Position numbers and translations under genes: made by a program | Shown: in pieces, positions 14,459 through 24,352 of the stretch | Layout: every line of letters starts with the position of its first letter | How positions within the stretch are numbered: the stretch's first letter is position 1 | DNA from: an uncultured Collinsella sp. | GTDB taxonomy: Bacteria; Actinomycetota; Coriobacteriia; Coriobacteriales; Coriobacteriaceae | DNA: 64,000 bases | Assembly: GCA_959599095.1 (NCBI GenBank) | Contig: CAUGGC010000008.1 | Location: 8,727-72,726 of the forward strand | Direction of reading: 5' to 3' | Notes under the pieces: model-generated | Seen by the model: only the letters and a program-made list of their open reading frames with translations | What the model was told of the DNA's origin: nothing | The model's database searches: none

Positions 14459-15739
14459 ATGCTCGCATCTCTTCTCTCAAAACCTCAACCTTCGCTGTCC
14501 GCGCAGGCTAAACGCCTGGTGGCAATGCGCTTCCTCATCTACACCGGGTTTCAGACCAGTTATTTTATCGGCGTCATCGGAACGCTCACCTATGCGGACG
14601 GCGCTTCGGTCGTCGCGACATCGCTGGCCGTCCTGTTCATGAACGTCTTCGTGATCCTGGGATCCTTTGCGGGTGGCGCGGCGCTTGACGCCTGGGGTCC
14701 GCGCCGCCATTTCTTGCTGAGCATCATCGGTGCTCTCGCAACTGGCACGGCAATCATCGCCTTTGGTAGCGCGACCGGTATTGTCCTGCTCGGCGCGGTG
14801 TTTCTGGGCTTTGTGATGGGATTCGCCCAGCCCATCGCCACATCCTATCCGGCTTACCTCACCGACGATCCTGTCGAGCTCAAAGACATCAACTCCGCCA
14901 TCGCCATGTTTTCAAACGTGAGTATCATCGTTGGCCCCACGCTGGGCGGCTTTGTCGCGGCGGCTGCGTCGTCGCGCGCGGTGTTCGTGCTCATGATGCT
15001 CTTTACCGTGCTGGCGTTCGTCGTCGGTTGGGGCTTTAGACCGCAGACCAGCCATGTCGCCGGGCATGCGGATGCCGATTCGGCAGAGGAAGGGGAGCGT
15101 GCGGGACGAAGCTCCAACCCCAGCACGTCCGCCCGCGCCACCTTCGCAGCCAGCATCAAGACAGTCTTCACCAACAGCGTTCTCGCCCTGCTGTTTTGCA
15201 TCATCTTCCTCTCGAACTTTGGCTACGGTGCCTTCGATCCGCTCGAGTCGTTTTTCTATCGCGATGTTCTGCACGTTGGCGTTGAGTGGATGGGCTGGCT
15301 CTCGTCTGCCTGCGGTGTCGGCGCGGTGCTGGGTGCCGTGCTCGCGCTCCGCTTGCCGCCGCACCTGGTCAACCTTAAAACGCTGCTCGTGGCGCTTATG
15401 TCCGTGGGCCTGGGAAGTCTGCTCTATGTGGGGACACCGTACGTGGGCGTGGCCCTCGTCGGCCAGATCGCCCTGGGTATAGCTTGGGGTGTCGTCAACC
15501 CGCTCCACAACACCATTGTGCAGACGACGGCTCCGCTCGAGCAACTCGGCCGTGTGAACTCGGTCATGGGCTTTGGCAATATGTTTGCTGGCGTGGCCCC
15601 TCTGGCGGTTGCACCGTGGCTGGCGGCGACATTTGGCGTGCAGCAGACGCTCGTAGGGGCGGGCATGGTCGTGACGGCGGTTCCCGCGGCGTTGCTGCTG
15701 TTTGGACGCAATCATTTGGAACGTGCCGTAAAGCAGTAA
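14459..15739 (+). CDS. Major facilitator superfamily transporter
   Basis: 426 residues with about twelve hydrophobic helices and a central charged loop (residues about 195-230, AGHADADSAEEGERAGRSSN). The loop after helix 2 has GGAALDAWGPRRHF, the MFS motif A region. The substrate is not predictable; the closest general type is drug or metabolite efflux. AAGGAG lies 6 bases before the ATG at 14459, which I prefer over the in-frame ATG at 14441 that overlaps this ribosome site. The gene stands alone between repeat-rich spacers. Confidence 0.85.
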   Translation: MLASLLSKPQPSLSAQAKRLVAMRFLIYTGFQTSYFIGVIGTLTYADGASVVATSLAVLFMNVFVILGSFAGGAALDAWGPRRHFLLSIIGALATGTAIIAFGSATGIVLLGAVFLGFVMGFAQPIATSYPAYLTDDPVELKDINSAIAMFSNVSIIVGPTLGGFVAAAASSRAVFVLMMLFTVLAFVVGWGFRPQTSHVAGHADADSAEEGERAGRSSNPSTSARATFAASIKTVFTNSVLALLFCIIFLSNFGYGAFDPLESFFYRDVLHVGVEWMGWLSSACGVGAVLGAVLALRLPPHLVNLKTLLVALMSVGLGSLLYVGTPYVGVALVGQIALGIAWGVVNPLHNTIVQTTAPLEQLGRVNSVMGFGNMFAGVAPLAVAPWLAATFGVQQTLVGAGMVVTAVPAALLLFGRNHLERAVKQ

Positions 15740-15751
15740 GCAACAGGTAAG

Positions 15752-15816
15752 AAACCATCACAACATTTGGTAAAAATCGCGATTTTGCCGAAAAACGTCG
15801 AATGTTGTGATGGTTT
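15752..15816. repeat. 65-bp palindrome family, copy 3
   Basis: AAACCATCACAACATT at the left and AATGTTGTGATGGTTT at the right; the middle has changed to TAAAAATCGCGATTTTGCC. It lies 12 bases after the MFS stop. Confidence 0.85.
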
Positions 15817-15849
15817 GCGCTCCGGGCCGGGACACCCTTCGGGTCCGGC

Positions 15850-15880
15850 CACCACAAAGGGGCCAGACGCCTTTGTGGTG
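15850..15880 (+). repeat. 33-bp palindrome family, CACCACAAAGG copy
   Basis: CACCACAAAGG and CCTTTGTGGTG around GGCCAGACG. It is 34 bases after the 65-bp palindrome, so the two families stand side by side here, as they do at 25698-25806. Confidence 0.75.
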
Positions 15881-15968
15881 ATCGGGCCCCAACGGCCCGT
15901 GCCTTGGTATACCATGTACGCCGTTCACGAATACACCCCACACCGCCGCACAACCCAGAAAGGTCCCC

Positions 15969-16790
15969 ATGGACACCACCTTCAGCCACATCAAAGCCGT
16001 GTTCTGCGATATCGACGGCACGCTGCTCACGAGCCAGCACACGGTGTCCCCGCGCACCGTGGCGGCGATCCGCGCCCTGCGCGAGCGCGGCGTGCTCTTT
16101 GGCCTGTGCACCGGGCGCGACGCCCACGCGACCGAGGCCATGTACGAGCTCTGGGGCATCGAAGGCCTGGTAGACGTGCTCGTGGGCTGCGGTGGCGCCG
16201 AGGTCATCGACCGCGCGCACGACATCAACGAGCTGAGCTATCCGCTGCCGGGCGAGACCATCGCGCGCATCTGCAAACACATGGCGGACCTTCCGGCAAC
16301 GCCCGTCTGCCCCCGAGACGGCGTGTTCTACGTGCCCGAGAGCAACGCGTGCGTCGAGCACCTGTCGCGCGTCGATGGTGTGCCCTACCAGGTGGTCGAT
16401 TTTGCCGAGTTCTTGCGCGAGCCGCAGCCCAAGGTGATGTTTACCATGGCACCCGAGGTGATGCCGCAGGTCATAGAGCGGGCGTCGACGTTTGCCGATA
16501 ACACTGTTAAGGCGGCGGCTCTGCAAACCACGCAGCGGCTCTACGAGTTCATGGATCCGCGCGTGTCCAAGACGCGCGGCCTTGTGCGCGTAGCGGAGCT
16601 CAACGACATGGAGCTCCAGGACATCTGCGTGTTTGGCGATGCGGACAACGACACCTGCATGGTGGCCGACGCCGGCGTGGGTGTGGCCATGGCAAATGGT
16701 AGCGATGCCACCCGTGCCGCCGCCGATTTTGTAACCGCCAGCAACGACGAAGACGGCATCGCGATCTTTATCGAGGAGCATCTGCTGTAG
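15969..16790 (+). CDS. HAD-superfamily Cof-type phosphatase
   Basis: 273 residues. HAD motif I is CDIDGTLL with both catalytic aspartates; motif II is LCTGRD; motif IV is FGDADND, and motif III is less clear. The cap is the C2b type inserted around residues 85-190, as in Cof/YbiV-like enzymes that dephosphorylate sugar phosphates or flavin precursors. The specific substrate is unknown. AGAAAGG precedes the ATG at 15969. Confidence 0.88.
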   Translation: MDTTFSHIKAVFCDIDGTLLTSQHTVSPRTVAAIRALRERGVLFGLCTGRDAHATEAMYELWGIEGLVDVLVGCGGAEVIDRAHDINELSYPLPGETIARICKHMADLPATPVCPRDGVFYVPESNACVEHLSRVDGVPYQVVDFAEFLREPQPKVMFTMAPEVMPQVIERASTFADNTVKAAALQTTQRLYEFMDPRVSKTRGLVRVAELNDMELQDICVFGDADNDTCMVADAGVGVAMANGSDATRAAADFVTASNDEDGIAIFIEEHLL

Positions 16791-16803
16791 CGCAGGGGGA
16801 GAA

Positions 16804-16836
16804 CCGCCACAAAGGGGGCAGGCGCCTTTGTGGCGG
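16804..16836 (+). repeat. 33-bp palindrome family, CCGCCACAAAGG variant
   Basis: CCGCCACAAAGG pairs with CCTTTGTGGCGG around GGGCAGGCG. The arm change A to G is matched on the other side (T to C), a compensatory change that preserves the hairpin. Confidence 0.8.
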
Positions 16837-17244
16837 CCTCAGGCGATTTGGGCGAATTGATACCGAAAATCTGCGCGAAAATTCAGATATGGTTGTCTGA
16901 ACATTACGCTTCTAACTACCGATGAAATAAAGATATTCCCATCAATTTAGTAGTCTATTCCTCCCGGTTAATGACCTACCGTTCACGGTCGATTTTCGAC
17001 CGTTCACAGGTGCTTGCTCTTGAGCAAAATGTTGTGCAAATAAATAAAATGCTATTAAAAAATTGATAACTAACTTAATTACCAGTAGAAACAGATATTT
17101 TATAGCGAATAAACGAAAGTAAATCTGAGTAAATGTCAAGAGAATTGAGAACTGGCTACAAAACTATCGGTATTTTTGCTTAGATGTTCAAACAATTGCT
17201 ACAATATGGATTACTAAGCGTGCGCAATTACAGATTGCGCAGAT
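16837..17244. other. AT-rich upstream region of the pilus locus
   Basis: This 408-base stretch is much richer in A and T than the rest of the window and holds no gene. It contains two direct ACCGTTCAC repeats at 16978 and 16999, 21 bases apart, with a CGGTCG-ATTTT-CGACCG hairpin between them (16986-17002). A candidate promoter is TTGCTT (17176-17181), 18 bases, TACAAT (17200-17205). TGCGCAAT-TACAG-ATTGCGCA at 17221-17241 is an 8-bp dyad just downstream of the predicted transcript start. Together these suggest a regulated pilus promoter. Confidence 0.5.
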
Positions 17245-17295
17245 ATGTTTGATAGTGAAAGAGCAAGATCGCGGTCTCTTGGGGAGGAGACATCG

Positions 17296-20200
17296 ATGAA
17301 AGCGAATTCAGACAAAACTAAGCAGAGTAAAAAAGCGACGCGCCGTGTACTGGCAGGCGTTTTGTGCGGAGCCTCCGTTTTGAGCCTGGTACTGTCGCTC
17401 GTTATGCCCCCGATCTCGCAGGCCATCGCCAACGATGCCCAGACAGTTTCTACCGAGGAAACTGTAATGGGGGGGGGTTCCTCAAGTGGGTCTACTGATG
17501 TAGACAACGCTACCAACGGGGATACCGAAAACCAGAATAGTGACGACGCCGAGGCCGATGAGACTGGCGACGATGCTCTCGGGACGCCCCCGTTGTCTGA
17601 TGGCACTGATCTCGAGGGCGCTGAGCAGCCTGCGGATGATAGTAATAGTGATGAGAATGCGATTGCGCTCGCAAGCGTGAATGCTAAAGGCTATACCGAA
17701 ATACAGGGCGATGTTACTGATAAGTTCAACAACGGCGGAAACTATTGTCTGACGGGTGACGCTTGGTCGTCCGCACCGATCACTATTAGCCACGACACCA
17801 CCATCGACCTTGCATGCTACAAGCTTTATTACAACAGCGGCAACAGCGATGTCAATGGCCAAGATTGTAGTTTTATTACAGTTTCAGAAGACGCAACGCT
17901 AACTGTCGAAGGTGCAGCGGAGGATATGCCGGTCGAGGCTGTCAGTAATGAGCCTGGTCAGACTGCGGAGATGCAGTGGATTGAAAACACTCCGCAATCA
18001 CTCACTTACTTCGTAACGGAAAGCACGCCTAGCGGTTTTGGTACCAGTGAGAAAACTTACAAGCACACTGTTACCAAGTTCGGTGCTATCGTTGCATGCA
18101 AAAAAGGATATGTAAATCAAGTCATTTCTGTTGCGGACGGCTGTACGCTCAACCTTAAGGGTGGCATGATCACAACGCCTCGTACCCTGGGCAACAACGG
18201 TCACGTTATTTTCTCTCAAGGCGCTGTTAATATTTCTGGCGGGTATGTCACCAACGGCTTCGGCGGCGGCTGGGGCGGCGGCCTGTGCATGGCAAAGGGT
18301 TCACTCAATATGACCGGCGGCGTGATTGCAGCGAATAAGGCTGCTTCCGGTGGTGGCATTTTTGCCGACAGCGGTGTCACGTTGGATCTCTCCGGCGGTT
18401 TCATTTCGGGCAACGCTACGGATCCCGTTTCTGTCGGCAGCGGCGCAACCGCCGACACCGGTGGCTACGGTGGCGGTGTTTATACCAAGGGTGCAACCGT
18501 AACCATCAGTGGTTCTGCCAATATAACTAACAACCGAGTTGAAGCTCAAGTCACTAATCAGGACATTTACAACAACGGTCTCCTCGGTGGCGGCGGCATT
18601 GCATCAACGAGCAGTGATACTAAAAAGGGATCACTGACCATGACGGGCGGTTCTGTTACGGCTAACTACTCCCATGAGGCTGGCGGCGGAATCTACGCTG
18701 GCTTTTGGAACCAGGCGATTACGTTTAAAATGACGGGCGGTACAATCGCGGGCAACGTGGCGGAGAACGCCGAAGGCGGCGGTCTGCGTATCAGCACTGG
18801 TACGCACGCGACAATTGACGCTGACGCTGACGGCAAGATATATATCACCAACAACAAGACCATGACGGGCTCTAACTCTGGCGAAGGTCGCAAGGGCGAC
18901 TGGGGCGGCGGCGGTATCTTCATTCAGAAGAACGGCAGACTCAACATTCTCAAATCGCTCATCACTGACAATAAGGCCGGTGGCTGGAGTGGCGGAATTG
19001 GTGCGTGCCCTACAGGTGAGACAATCGTTTCGCACTCAAATGGTGCTGCTATCTATAACAATACTGATAACGTTGGTCAAGATGGCACTCCTTTGAACGA
19101 GCCCCATTATTCCGCTGGTGGCGACGGCAAAAAGCAAGACCAGCTGCCTGCATACATCACGGATAATTTCAAGAAGTTCGGCCATAAGGATTTCTTCTTG
19201 GTACGCGATATGCAAGGCGCGGATAAGACGATTGCCGTTGTTCTTGGCAAGATGCTCGGTGGCGGCTCAGCTGGCTGGCATGGCACCTGCGATAACAATG
19301 AGATCAAAATCGATGCCAACGGCGGTGCCGAGGCTAAGTACATGTTCGGCCTTGAGGCCCATCCTACCGATCAGGCTAAAATTGATGCACAGTCAGCGGC
19401 TACGACCATCATCAGCGGTAACTACTCTTACACCCACGGCGGCGGCATCATGACCAACGGCGACCTCATCGTCGGTGAGGTTACTTCCCTGGACGTGTAT
19501 CCTGCAATCAAGGTCAAGGCTAACAAGGTCCTCATGAAGGACGGCAAACCGCAAGGCCTCACGGGCCACGGCTATAAGTTCAAGCTGTTGGGTAAAGCCG
19601 CCGATTCAGCTGGGGAGCCGTATTGGAATACGGACGGCACGCTTAACGAAAACGGGTGTGAGGCGACGCCCACGGTCAACGTTAATGAAGAAAACGGAGA
19701 GATTCTCATTGACACGGGCGCGAACTACCAGTCGGGCAATTACGACCTCTACCTTGTTGAAGTCCCTATCAATGAGGAAGGCACGACCTTTGATAAGGCC
19801 ATTTACAAAATACATATAAAGGTTGGTACGACACCAGTTAATACGACCAAGCTCTTGGGGATCGATATTAATCGTTATGGAGTTGATAAGAGCGCTTCCA
19901 CAGTATCCGTTAAAAGGAAAGGCGCAGCGGACTTCACCGAGTGTAAATCTCTTGAGTTCTATAACTGGAGTGTAGATCCGAATGACAGTACAATCTCGAC
20001 CGTAGAAATCGGCAACAGCTCCAAACCTGCGTTTACGAACGAGCTCCCGCCCTACCAGACCTCGGGCACTTGGACACCTCAGGTGACCAAGAAGGTCGAC
20101 GGTGGCGAGATGAAGAGGTTCAAGTTCGAGTTGTACACCAAGGATGCCAGTGGCAATGAGAAGGTGCTCAATACCCAATACACTAGTAAGGGGACGGGCA

Positions 20201-20628
20201 ATGAGGCAACGGTGACGTTTGCTGAGCAGACAATTGGCCCACTTGGCGTCAAAGATCTCACTGAAGGCAAAGCAACAGTCACCTACTATATCCGTGAATG
20301 TGCCGCCAACGTGAACGAAGGCACCGAGCACGAAGGCTACAAGAACGACACCAAGACCTTCAAGGTTGTGGTGACGGCTCAAGACGACGGCAAAGGTAAC
20401 CTGGCCTGCACGCCGGCCTACTACGAGGTCGGCGCCAACGGTAATGAGAGCACGAGTTCAACCTCCACCCCCACCTTCACCAACACCTACTCTACCTCTT
20501 TGCCCCTTTCTGGTATGTCGGGCGTCACTCTGACGTACCTTGCCGGCGCGGCGGTGCTTTGCGCTGCTGCGGCCTGGATGCACATTCGTCGCAAGGCGAA
20601 TGCGAAGGGAGGCGAGCGTCGTGAATAA
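17296..20628 (+). CDS. Sortase-anchored surface adhesin with beta-helix repeats (probable pilus tip)
   Basis: 1110 residues. A signal peptide (about 1-45) is followed by an acidic Ser/Asp/Glu stretch to residue 120. Residues about 290-570 carry repeated glycine-rich units such as GGGIFADSGVTLDLSGGFIS and MTGGTIAGN, the pattern of right-handed beta-helix (polymorphic/pectin-lyase-like) adhesins. Residues about 930-1060 match FctA/Spy0128-type pilin domains (KKVDGGEMKRFKFELY). The sorting signal is LPLSG near 1069, a variant of LPXTG, then a membrane helix and Arg/Lys tail. A run of nine G at 17469-17477, around codon 58, could switch the frame. GGGAGGAG precedes the ATG. The stop overlaps the next start. 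Confidence 0.85.
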   Translation: MKANSDKTKQSKKATRRVLAGVLCGASVLSLVLSLVMPPISQAIANDAQTVSTEETVMGGGSSSGSTDVDNATNGDTENQNSDDAEADETGDDALGTPPLSDGTDLEGAEQPADDSNSDENAIALASVNAKGYTEIQGDVTDKFNNGGNYCLTGDAWSSAPITISHDTTIDLACYKLYYNSGNSDVNGQDCSFITVSEDATLTVEGAAEDMPVEAVSNEPGQTAEMQWIENTPQSLTYFVTESTPSGFGTSEKTYKHTVTKFGAIVACKKGYVNQVISVADGCTLNLKGGMITTPRTLGNNGHVIFSQGAVNISGGYVTNGFGGGWGGGLCMAKGSLNMTGGVIAANKAASGGGIFADSGVTLDLSGGFISGNATDPVSVGSGATADTGGYGGGVYTKGATVTISGSANITNNRVEAQVTNQDIYNNGLLGGGGIASTSSDTKKGSLTMTGGSVTANYSHEAGGGIYAGFWNQAITFKMTGGTIAGNVAENAEGGGLRISTGTHATIDADADGKIYITNNKTMTGSNSGEGRKGDWGGGGIFIQKNGRLNILKSLITDNKAGGWSGGIGACPTGETIVSHSNGAAIYNNTDNVGQDGTPLNEPHYSAGGDGKKQDQLPAYITDNFKKFGHKDFFLVRDMQGADKTIAVVLGKMLGGGSAGWHGTCDNNEIKIDANGGAEAKYMFGLEAHPTDQAKIDAQSAATTIISGNYSYTHGGGIMTNGDLIVGEVTSLDVYPAIKVKANKVLMKDGKPQGLTGHGYKFKLLGKAADSAGEPYWNTDGTLNENGCEATPTVNVNEENGEILIDTGANYQSGNYDLYLVEVPINEEGTTFDKAIYKIHIKVGTTPVNTTKLLGIDINRYGVDKSASTVSVKRKGAADFTECKSLEFYNWSVDPNDSTISTVEIGNSSKPAFTNELPPYQTSGTWTPQVTKKVDGGEMKRFKFELYTKDASGNEKVLNTQYTSKGTGNEATVTFAEQTIGPLGVKDLTEGKATVTYYIRECAANVNEGTEHEGYKNDTKTFKVVVTAQDDGKGNLACTPAYYEVGANGNESTSSTSTPTFTNTYSTSLPLSGMSGVTLTYLAGAAVLCAAAAWMHIRRKANAKGGERRE

Positions 20629-22291
20629 GAAAGATTGCTCCTTCCCGATCTTGTTTGCGCTGCTTGCCCTCTTGATCGGCACCTGCGCGGTTGTGTTCCC
20701 CGCTTCCGCGCAGGCCGCGCCGACCTCGACCGGTTCCATCACGGTGAGCGGCACCGTGGCGCGCAGCTACGACGCCTACCAGATCTTTAGCGCCAACGTC
20801 GTCGACGGCGACAGCGACGCCAAGATCGCCACCGACCTCGCCTGGGCAAGCGATGCCGTGCGCGACGCCGCGCTGCCTGTGCTGCACAGCGCCGGCATGC
20901 CCAATTCCCAGACCACCGCGCAGGAAGCTGCCGAGTGGCTCAACTCCGATTCCCACCTTACGAGCGCGCTGAGCGCACAGCTCGCTCGTTCCCTCCAGAG
21001 CTCTGGCGCCGAGCTCGTGGCCCTTAACGCGGGCACGGAGGCCGAGCTGCCCTGCGGCTACTGGCTCATCGTCGCCGACGACGACGCCATCGCCCAGGGC
21101 GAGGCCGGCACCGCGCCGATCATGGCCCTGGTGGGCGGCAGCGCCGTCACCGTCAAGCCCAAGGCGGCGACCCCCATGGTGTCCAAGCACGTGCTGGAGG
21201 ACAGCACCGCCGCCTGGCAGAAGGCCGCCGACGCCACGGTCGCCGACGACCTGTACTGGCGCCTCTCGGCCACGGTCCCGGCGGGGCTCACGGCCTACGA
21301 CACCTATACGGTGCGGTTCGTCGACACCATGAGCGCGGGGCTCGACTCCTCCAAGGTGGCCGCGAGCATGCGCGTGTACGTGGCGGCGGGCGCGGACGGC
21401 GGCTTCGACGCCGTCTCGGTCGGCAAGGACGGCCGCGTCGGCACCGAGCCCGCGAAGGGCTGGACCGATATCACGGCCCAGTGCGCCACCAAGGTAGCGG
21501 CCGACGGCAAGACCTTCACCGTGCGTACCGGCGACCTCATCGCCGCGCTCGGCGGGGCCGACGCCTTCACCGCGGGCGCCCGCGTGGTCGCCGTGTACAA
21601 TGCGCCGCTCAACAGCGCGTGCAACCACGGCATCGCGAAGGGCAACCCCAACGAGGTCTACCTGCGCTACCCGCGCTCTCCCTTTGCCGACCAGTCCGGC
21701 GACGCCGGCTTTACCCGCACGCCGAGCGACGACGCGTGCGCCTACACCTGGGATCTCGCGCTCACCAAGCGCGGCAGCGACGGCGACAAGCCGCTGTCCG
21801 GGGCGGTCCTGAGCATCACCGACGACCGCGGTCGCACGCTGACGGCCGACGGCACGTGGGATGCGGAGGGCAAGGCCACCGTCACCACGGGCGAGGACGG
21901 CCGCGTGACCGTCTCGGGCGTGGACTCGGGCAAGCTGGAGGTCCGCGAGCTCAAGGCGCCCAAGGGCTACACCGCCTTTGAGGGCACGCGCTCCGTGACG
22001 GTCAAGGCCGAGGGCCTGGACGTCGACCAGGTGGCCGCCGCCAAGCCCAAGCTCACCATCACGGCCGAGTCGCCCCTGCGCGCCGACAGCGCGGACGGGT
22101 CGACGGGCAGCCTGGAGGCGTCGCTCATCAACACGCCCACCAGCACACCCCCTAGCATTACCACCGGAGGCTTTATGCCCTCGACTGGCGATATGGCAAT
22201 GTACGCCGCGGCCGCCGCAGCGGTCGCCGGAGCCGCGCTCATCGTGGTCGCGCTCCTGGTCAAGCGGGGAGGTGGCAGCCATAAAGAGTAG
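20621..22291 (+). CDS. Sortase-anchored SpaA-type pilin, GC-rich
   Basis: 556 residues. Signal peptide at 1-35 (ending near AQAAP), N-terminal domain similar in plan to the third protein (YDAYQIFSANVVDGDSDAKI), a D2-type isopeptide pilin middle, then a SpaA/Cna-B domain (about 380-480, KPLSGAVLSITDDRG...VRELKAPKGY). VKPK near 180 may hold the lysine used for pilus polymerisation. The sorting signal is MPSTG near 518 rather than LPXTG. The start is GTG at 20621, overlapping the preceding stop by eight bases, with GGGAGG before it, so translation is probably coupled. Base composition is clearly more GC-rich than both neighbours. Confidence 0.85.
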   Translation: MNKKDCSFPILFALLALLIGTCAVVFPASAQAAPTSTGSITVSGTVARSYDAYQIFSANVVDGDSDAKIATDLAWASDAVRDAALPVLHSAGMPNSQTTAQEAAEWLNSDSHLTSALSAQLARSLQSSGAELVALNAGTEAELPCGYWLIVADDDAIAQGEAGTAPIMALVGGSAVTVKPKAATPMVSKHVLEDSTAAWQKAADATVADDLYWRLSATVPAGLTAYDTYTVRFVDTMSAGLDSSKVAASMRVYVAAGADGGFDAVSVGKDGRVGTEPAKGWTDITAQCATKVAADGKTFTVRTGDLIAALGGADAFTAGARVVAVYNAPLNSACNHGIAKGNPNEVYLRYPRSPFADQSGDAGFTRTPSDDACAYTWDLALTKRGSDGDKPLSGAVLSITDDRGRTLTADGTWDAEGKATVTTGEDGRVTVSGVDSGKLEVRELKAPKGYTAFEGTRSVTVKAEGLDVDQVAAAKPKLTITAESPLRADSADGSTGSLEASLINTPTSTPPSITTGGFMPSTGDMAMYAAAAAAVAGAALIVVALLVKRGGGSHKE

Positions 22292-22399
22292 CTGGCAGCC
22301 CCACAGAGAGCGGGGCGAGACGTAGCGAAGTAGATGCTAAGACACAGGCAGACAGATTTAGATCAAATGGAATTCGAGCAGAAAGCAGAGGAAAAGAAG

Positions 22400-24199
22400 A
22401 TGAGCATGAGCAAGAACATCGCACGCCTGGCAGTAACCGCCGGCCTCACAGCAGCGCTGAGCTTCGGCGGCGTGATGGCCCCGGTGAGTATGGCGTTTGC
22501 TGATGGCACGCCAACGGTGGCTCAGGATGGCAATGTAAAGATTGACGAGAAGACCTATACGGATACAACCTTTAAGGGTATCCAGATTTTCAAGGCCAAG
22601 GTCACGCAGGATTTGGAAGGCGTTAAAAACTGGAATGGCGCTAAGACGCTTTCCGACATTGAGTGGGCGTCAGATGCCGTTAGGGATGCTGTGATCGGGG
22701 CATTTGCCGATACTAGCGACGTTACAAAGCCCTCCGGCAATGATGCTCAGAAGTGGGCTGACTGGCTTAAAGTTAAAACCGAAGGTGAGTACAAGTCAGG
22801 TACAGACAAGACTACTAAGCTCGATGCCGGAAAGACTCTCGACAAGATCGCCAAGGCACTGGAGGACGCCAATATCACTGAAGGGACGGATGAGTGCAAA
22901 ACGAGCCCCAATGGCACCTTCACTGGTCTGAATACCGGCTACTGGCTCTTCGTGACTAAAAACGTCAACACTAGCACTAATCCACCCGAGTGCGACACCG
23001 ATACCTTCACTTCGCCCATTTTCGTCGTTGTTGGCGGTTCTGCTGAGACCATTGCTCCCAAGAAGCAGGTCCCCACTGTGACCAAGGCCGTTAAGGATGA
23101 CAAAGAAGGCGGCTCTTTTGGCGATAACGTGTTCACGAATCCCAACATGGCTGCGGACTCCCGAATGGATCAGTTTATCGATTATCAGCTTACCGGTACC
23201 GTTGCGGGTAACATCAACACTTACAGCACCTCCTACAAATACATCTTTACGGATAAGCTTCCCGAATCCATGACGCCGAAGTTTAAGGACGGCAGCACGA
23301 CGCCAGACGTCACGGTCAAAATTGGCAATATAAAGGTCAGCTCCTCTAGCTACGAATTAGACTACAACAACAACGTACTCACAGTTAGTTTCACTGATCT
23401 TAAGGCGTGCGTGGACGAGAGCGGCGACCCTATCGCCCTGGATGGCAACTCTAAGGTGACCGTTGAGTACCAGGCCAAGCTTGACTCCACCAAGATCTTC
23501 GACGCTAATGATGCCATTAAGACTGATTTCGAGGGACTCGTCGGCAAGGCGCAGAAGAATGAGGTTAAGCTTACCTACTCGAATAACCCGCACGGTGTCG
23601 GTGAGGGCACTACGGTCATTCACCGTGCTTATGACTATACCTACGGCATCGATGTCACCAAGGTCGGTAGTGACGCTGTAGATGGCAAAAACCCGACTCT
23701 TTCGGGCGTTAAATTCACTCTGCAGGAGAAGAATGGCGATGCTACCGAAAACAAGTACATCGACGCTAAAGGCATAAAACATAACGAGGGCGAAGTGGTG
23801 CAGCTTACCACGGATAACGACGGCAAGATTAACGTTGTTGGTCTTGATGAGGGCACCTATGTCCTCAAGGAGGTTGAGCCTGCTCCTGGGTACAACAACT
23901 CCGCAGCAAGTGGTGTTACCTTTACTATCAGCCGCACGCTCAATCAGGCCGGTACGGATGTAACGCCTGGCACTACGAGTGCCATCGTGGCAGGTCAAGA
24001 TGTTGTTCAGACTGGCTCTGCAAAGGCTGAGGTCGGTAAGCTCAGCTTCACCATTGTCGACCAGAAGGGCACCGGCCTTCCCCTCACCGGTCTCAACGGC
24101 GTGACCTTCACTTGGATTGCTGGTGGCGCGGTGCTGTGCATCGGCGTGGCGCACCTCATCCGCAGCCGTAAGCAGGCTGAGGAGTCCGAGCAGGAGTAA
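22400..24199 (+). CDS. Sortase-anchored major pilin (backbone type)
   Basis: 599 residues. Signal peptide about 1-35 (AVTAGLTAALSFGGVMAPVS), then an N-terminal domain with FKGIQIFKAKV, a D2-type isopeptide domain (about 255-410) and a Cna-B/SpaA domain (about 415-550, with GTYVLKEVEPAPGY). IAPKK near residue 218 occupies the place of the pilin-motif lysine. The sorting signal is canonical LPLTG near 560, with membrane helix and basic tail. Its domain order matches SpaH/EbpC-like backbone pilins. I start at the ATG at 22400, preceded by GAGGAAAAG; in-frame ATGs further up lack such a site. Confidence 0.87.
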   Translation: MSMSKNIARLAVTAGLTAALSFGGVMAPVSMAFADGTPTVAQDGNVKIDEKTYTDTTFKGIQIFKAKVTQDLEGVKNWNGAKTLSDIEWASDAVRDAVIGAFADTSDVTKPSGNDAQKWADWLKVKTEGEYKSGTDKTTKLDAGKTLDKIAKALEDANITEGTDECKTSPNGTFTGLNTGYWLFVTKNVNTSTNPPECDTDTFTSPIFVVVGGSAETIAPKKQVPTVTKAVKDDKEGGSFGDNVFTNPNMAADSRMDQFIDYQLTGTVAGNINTYSTSYKYIFTDKLPESMTPKFKDGSTTPDVTVKIGNIKVSSSSYELDYNNNVLTVSFTDLKACVDESGDPIALDGNSKVTVEYQAKLDSTKIFDANDAIKTDFEGLVGKAQKNEVKLTYSNNPHGVGEGTTVIHRAYDYTYGIDVTKVGSDAVDGKNPTLSGVKFTLQEKNGDATENKYIDAKGIKHNEGEVVQLTTDNDGKINVVGLDEGTYVLKEVEPAPGYNNSAASGVTFTISRTLNQAGTDVTPGTTSAIVAGQDVVQTGSAKAEVGKLSFTIVDQKGTGLPLTGLNGVTFTWIAGGAVLCIGVAHLIRSRKQAEESEQE

Positions 24200-24299
24200 C
24201 GCTCACTCACCCATCCCTTTGGCAGGTGGGATGTGATGGCCATGAGACTTGCGGACACTTTTCTCGTCCATCCACGTTCTTGCTTTGCCATTCTCTTTT

Positions 24300-24338
24300 C
24301 GGGGCAGACTCCGCACTGGAGTTTGCCCCGTTCTTTTT
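24300..24338 (+). terminator. Terminator of the pilin operon
   Basis: CGGGGCA-ACTCC pairs with GGAGT-TGCCCCG (single-base bulges), loop GCAC, then TTCTTTTT. Confidence 0.85.
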
Positions 24339-24352
24339 GGATAACACAGGCA

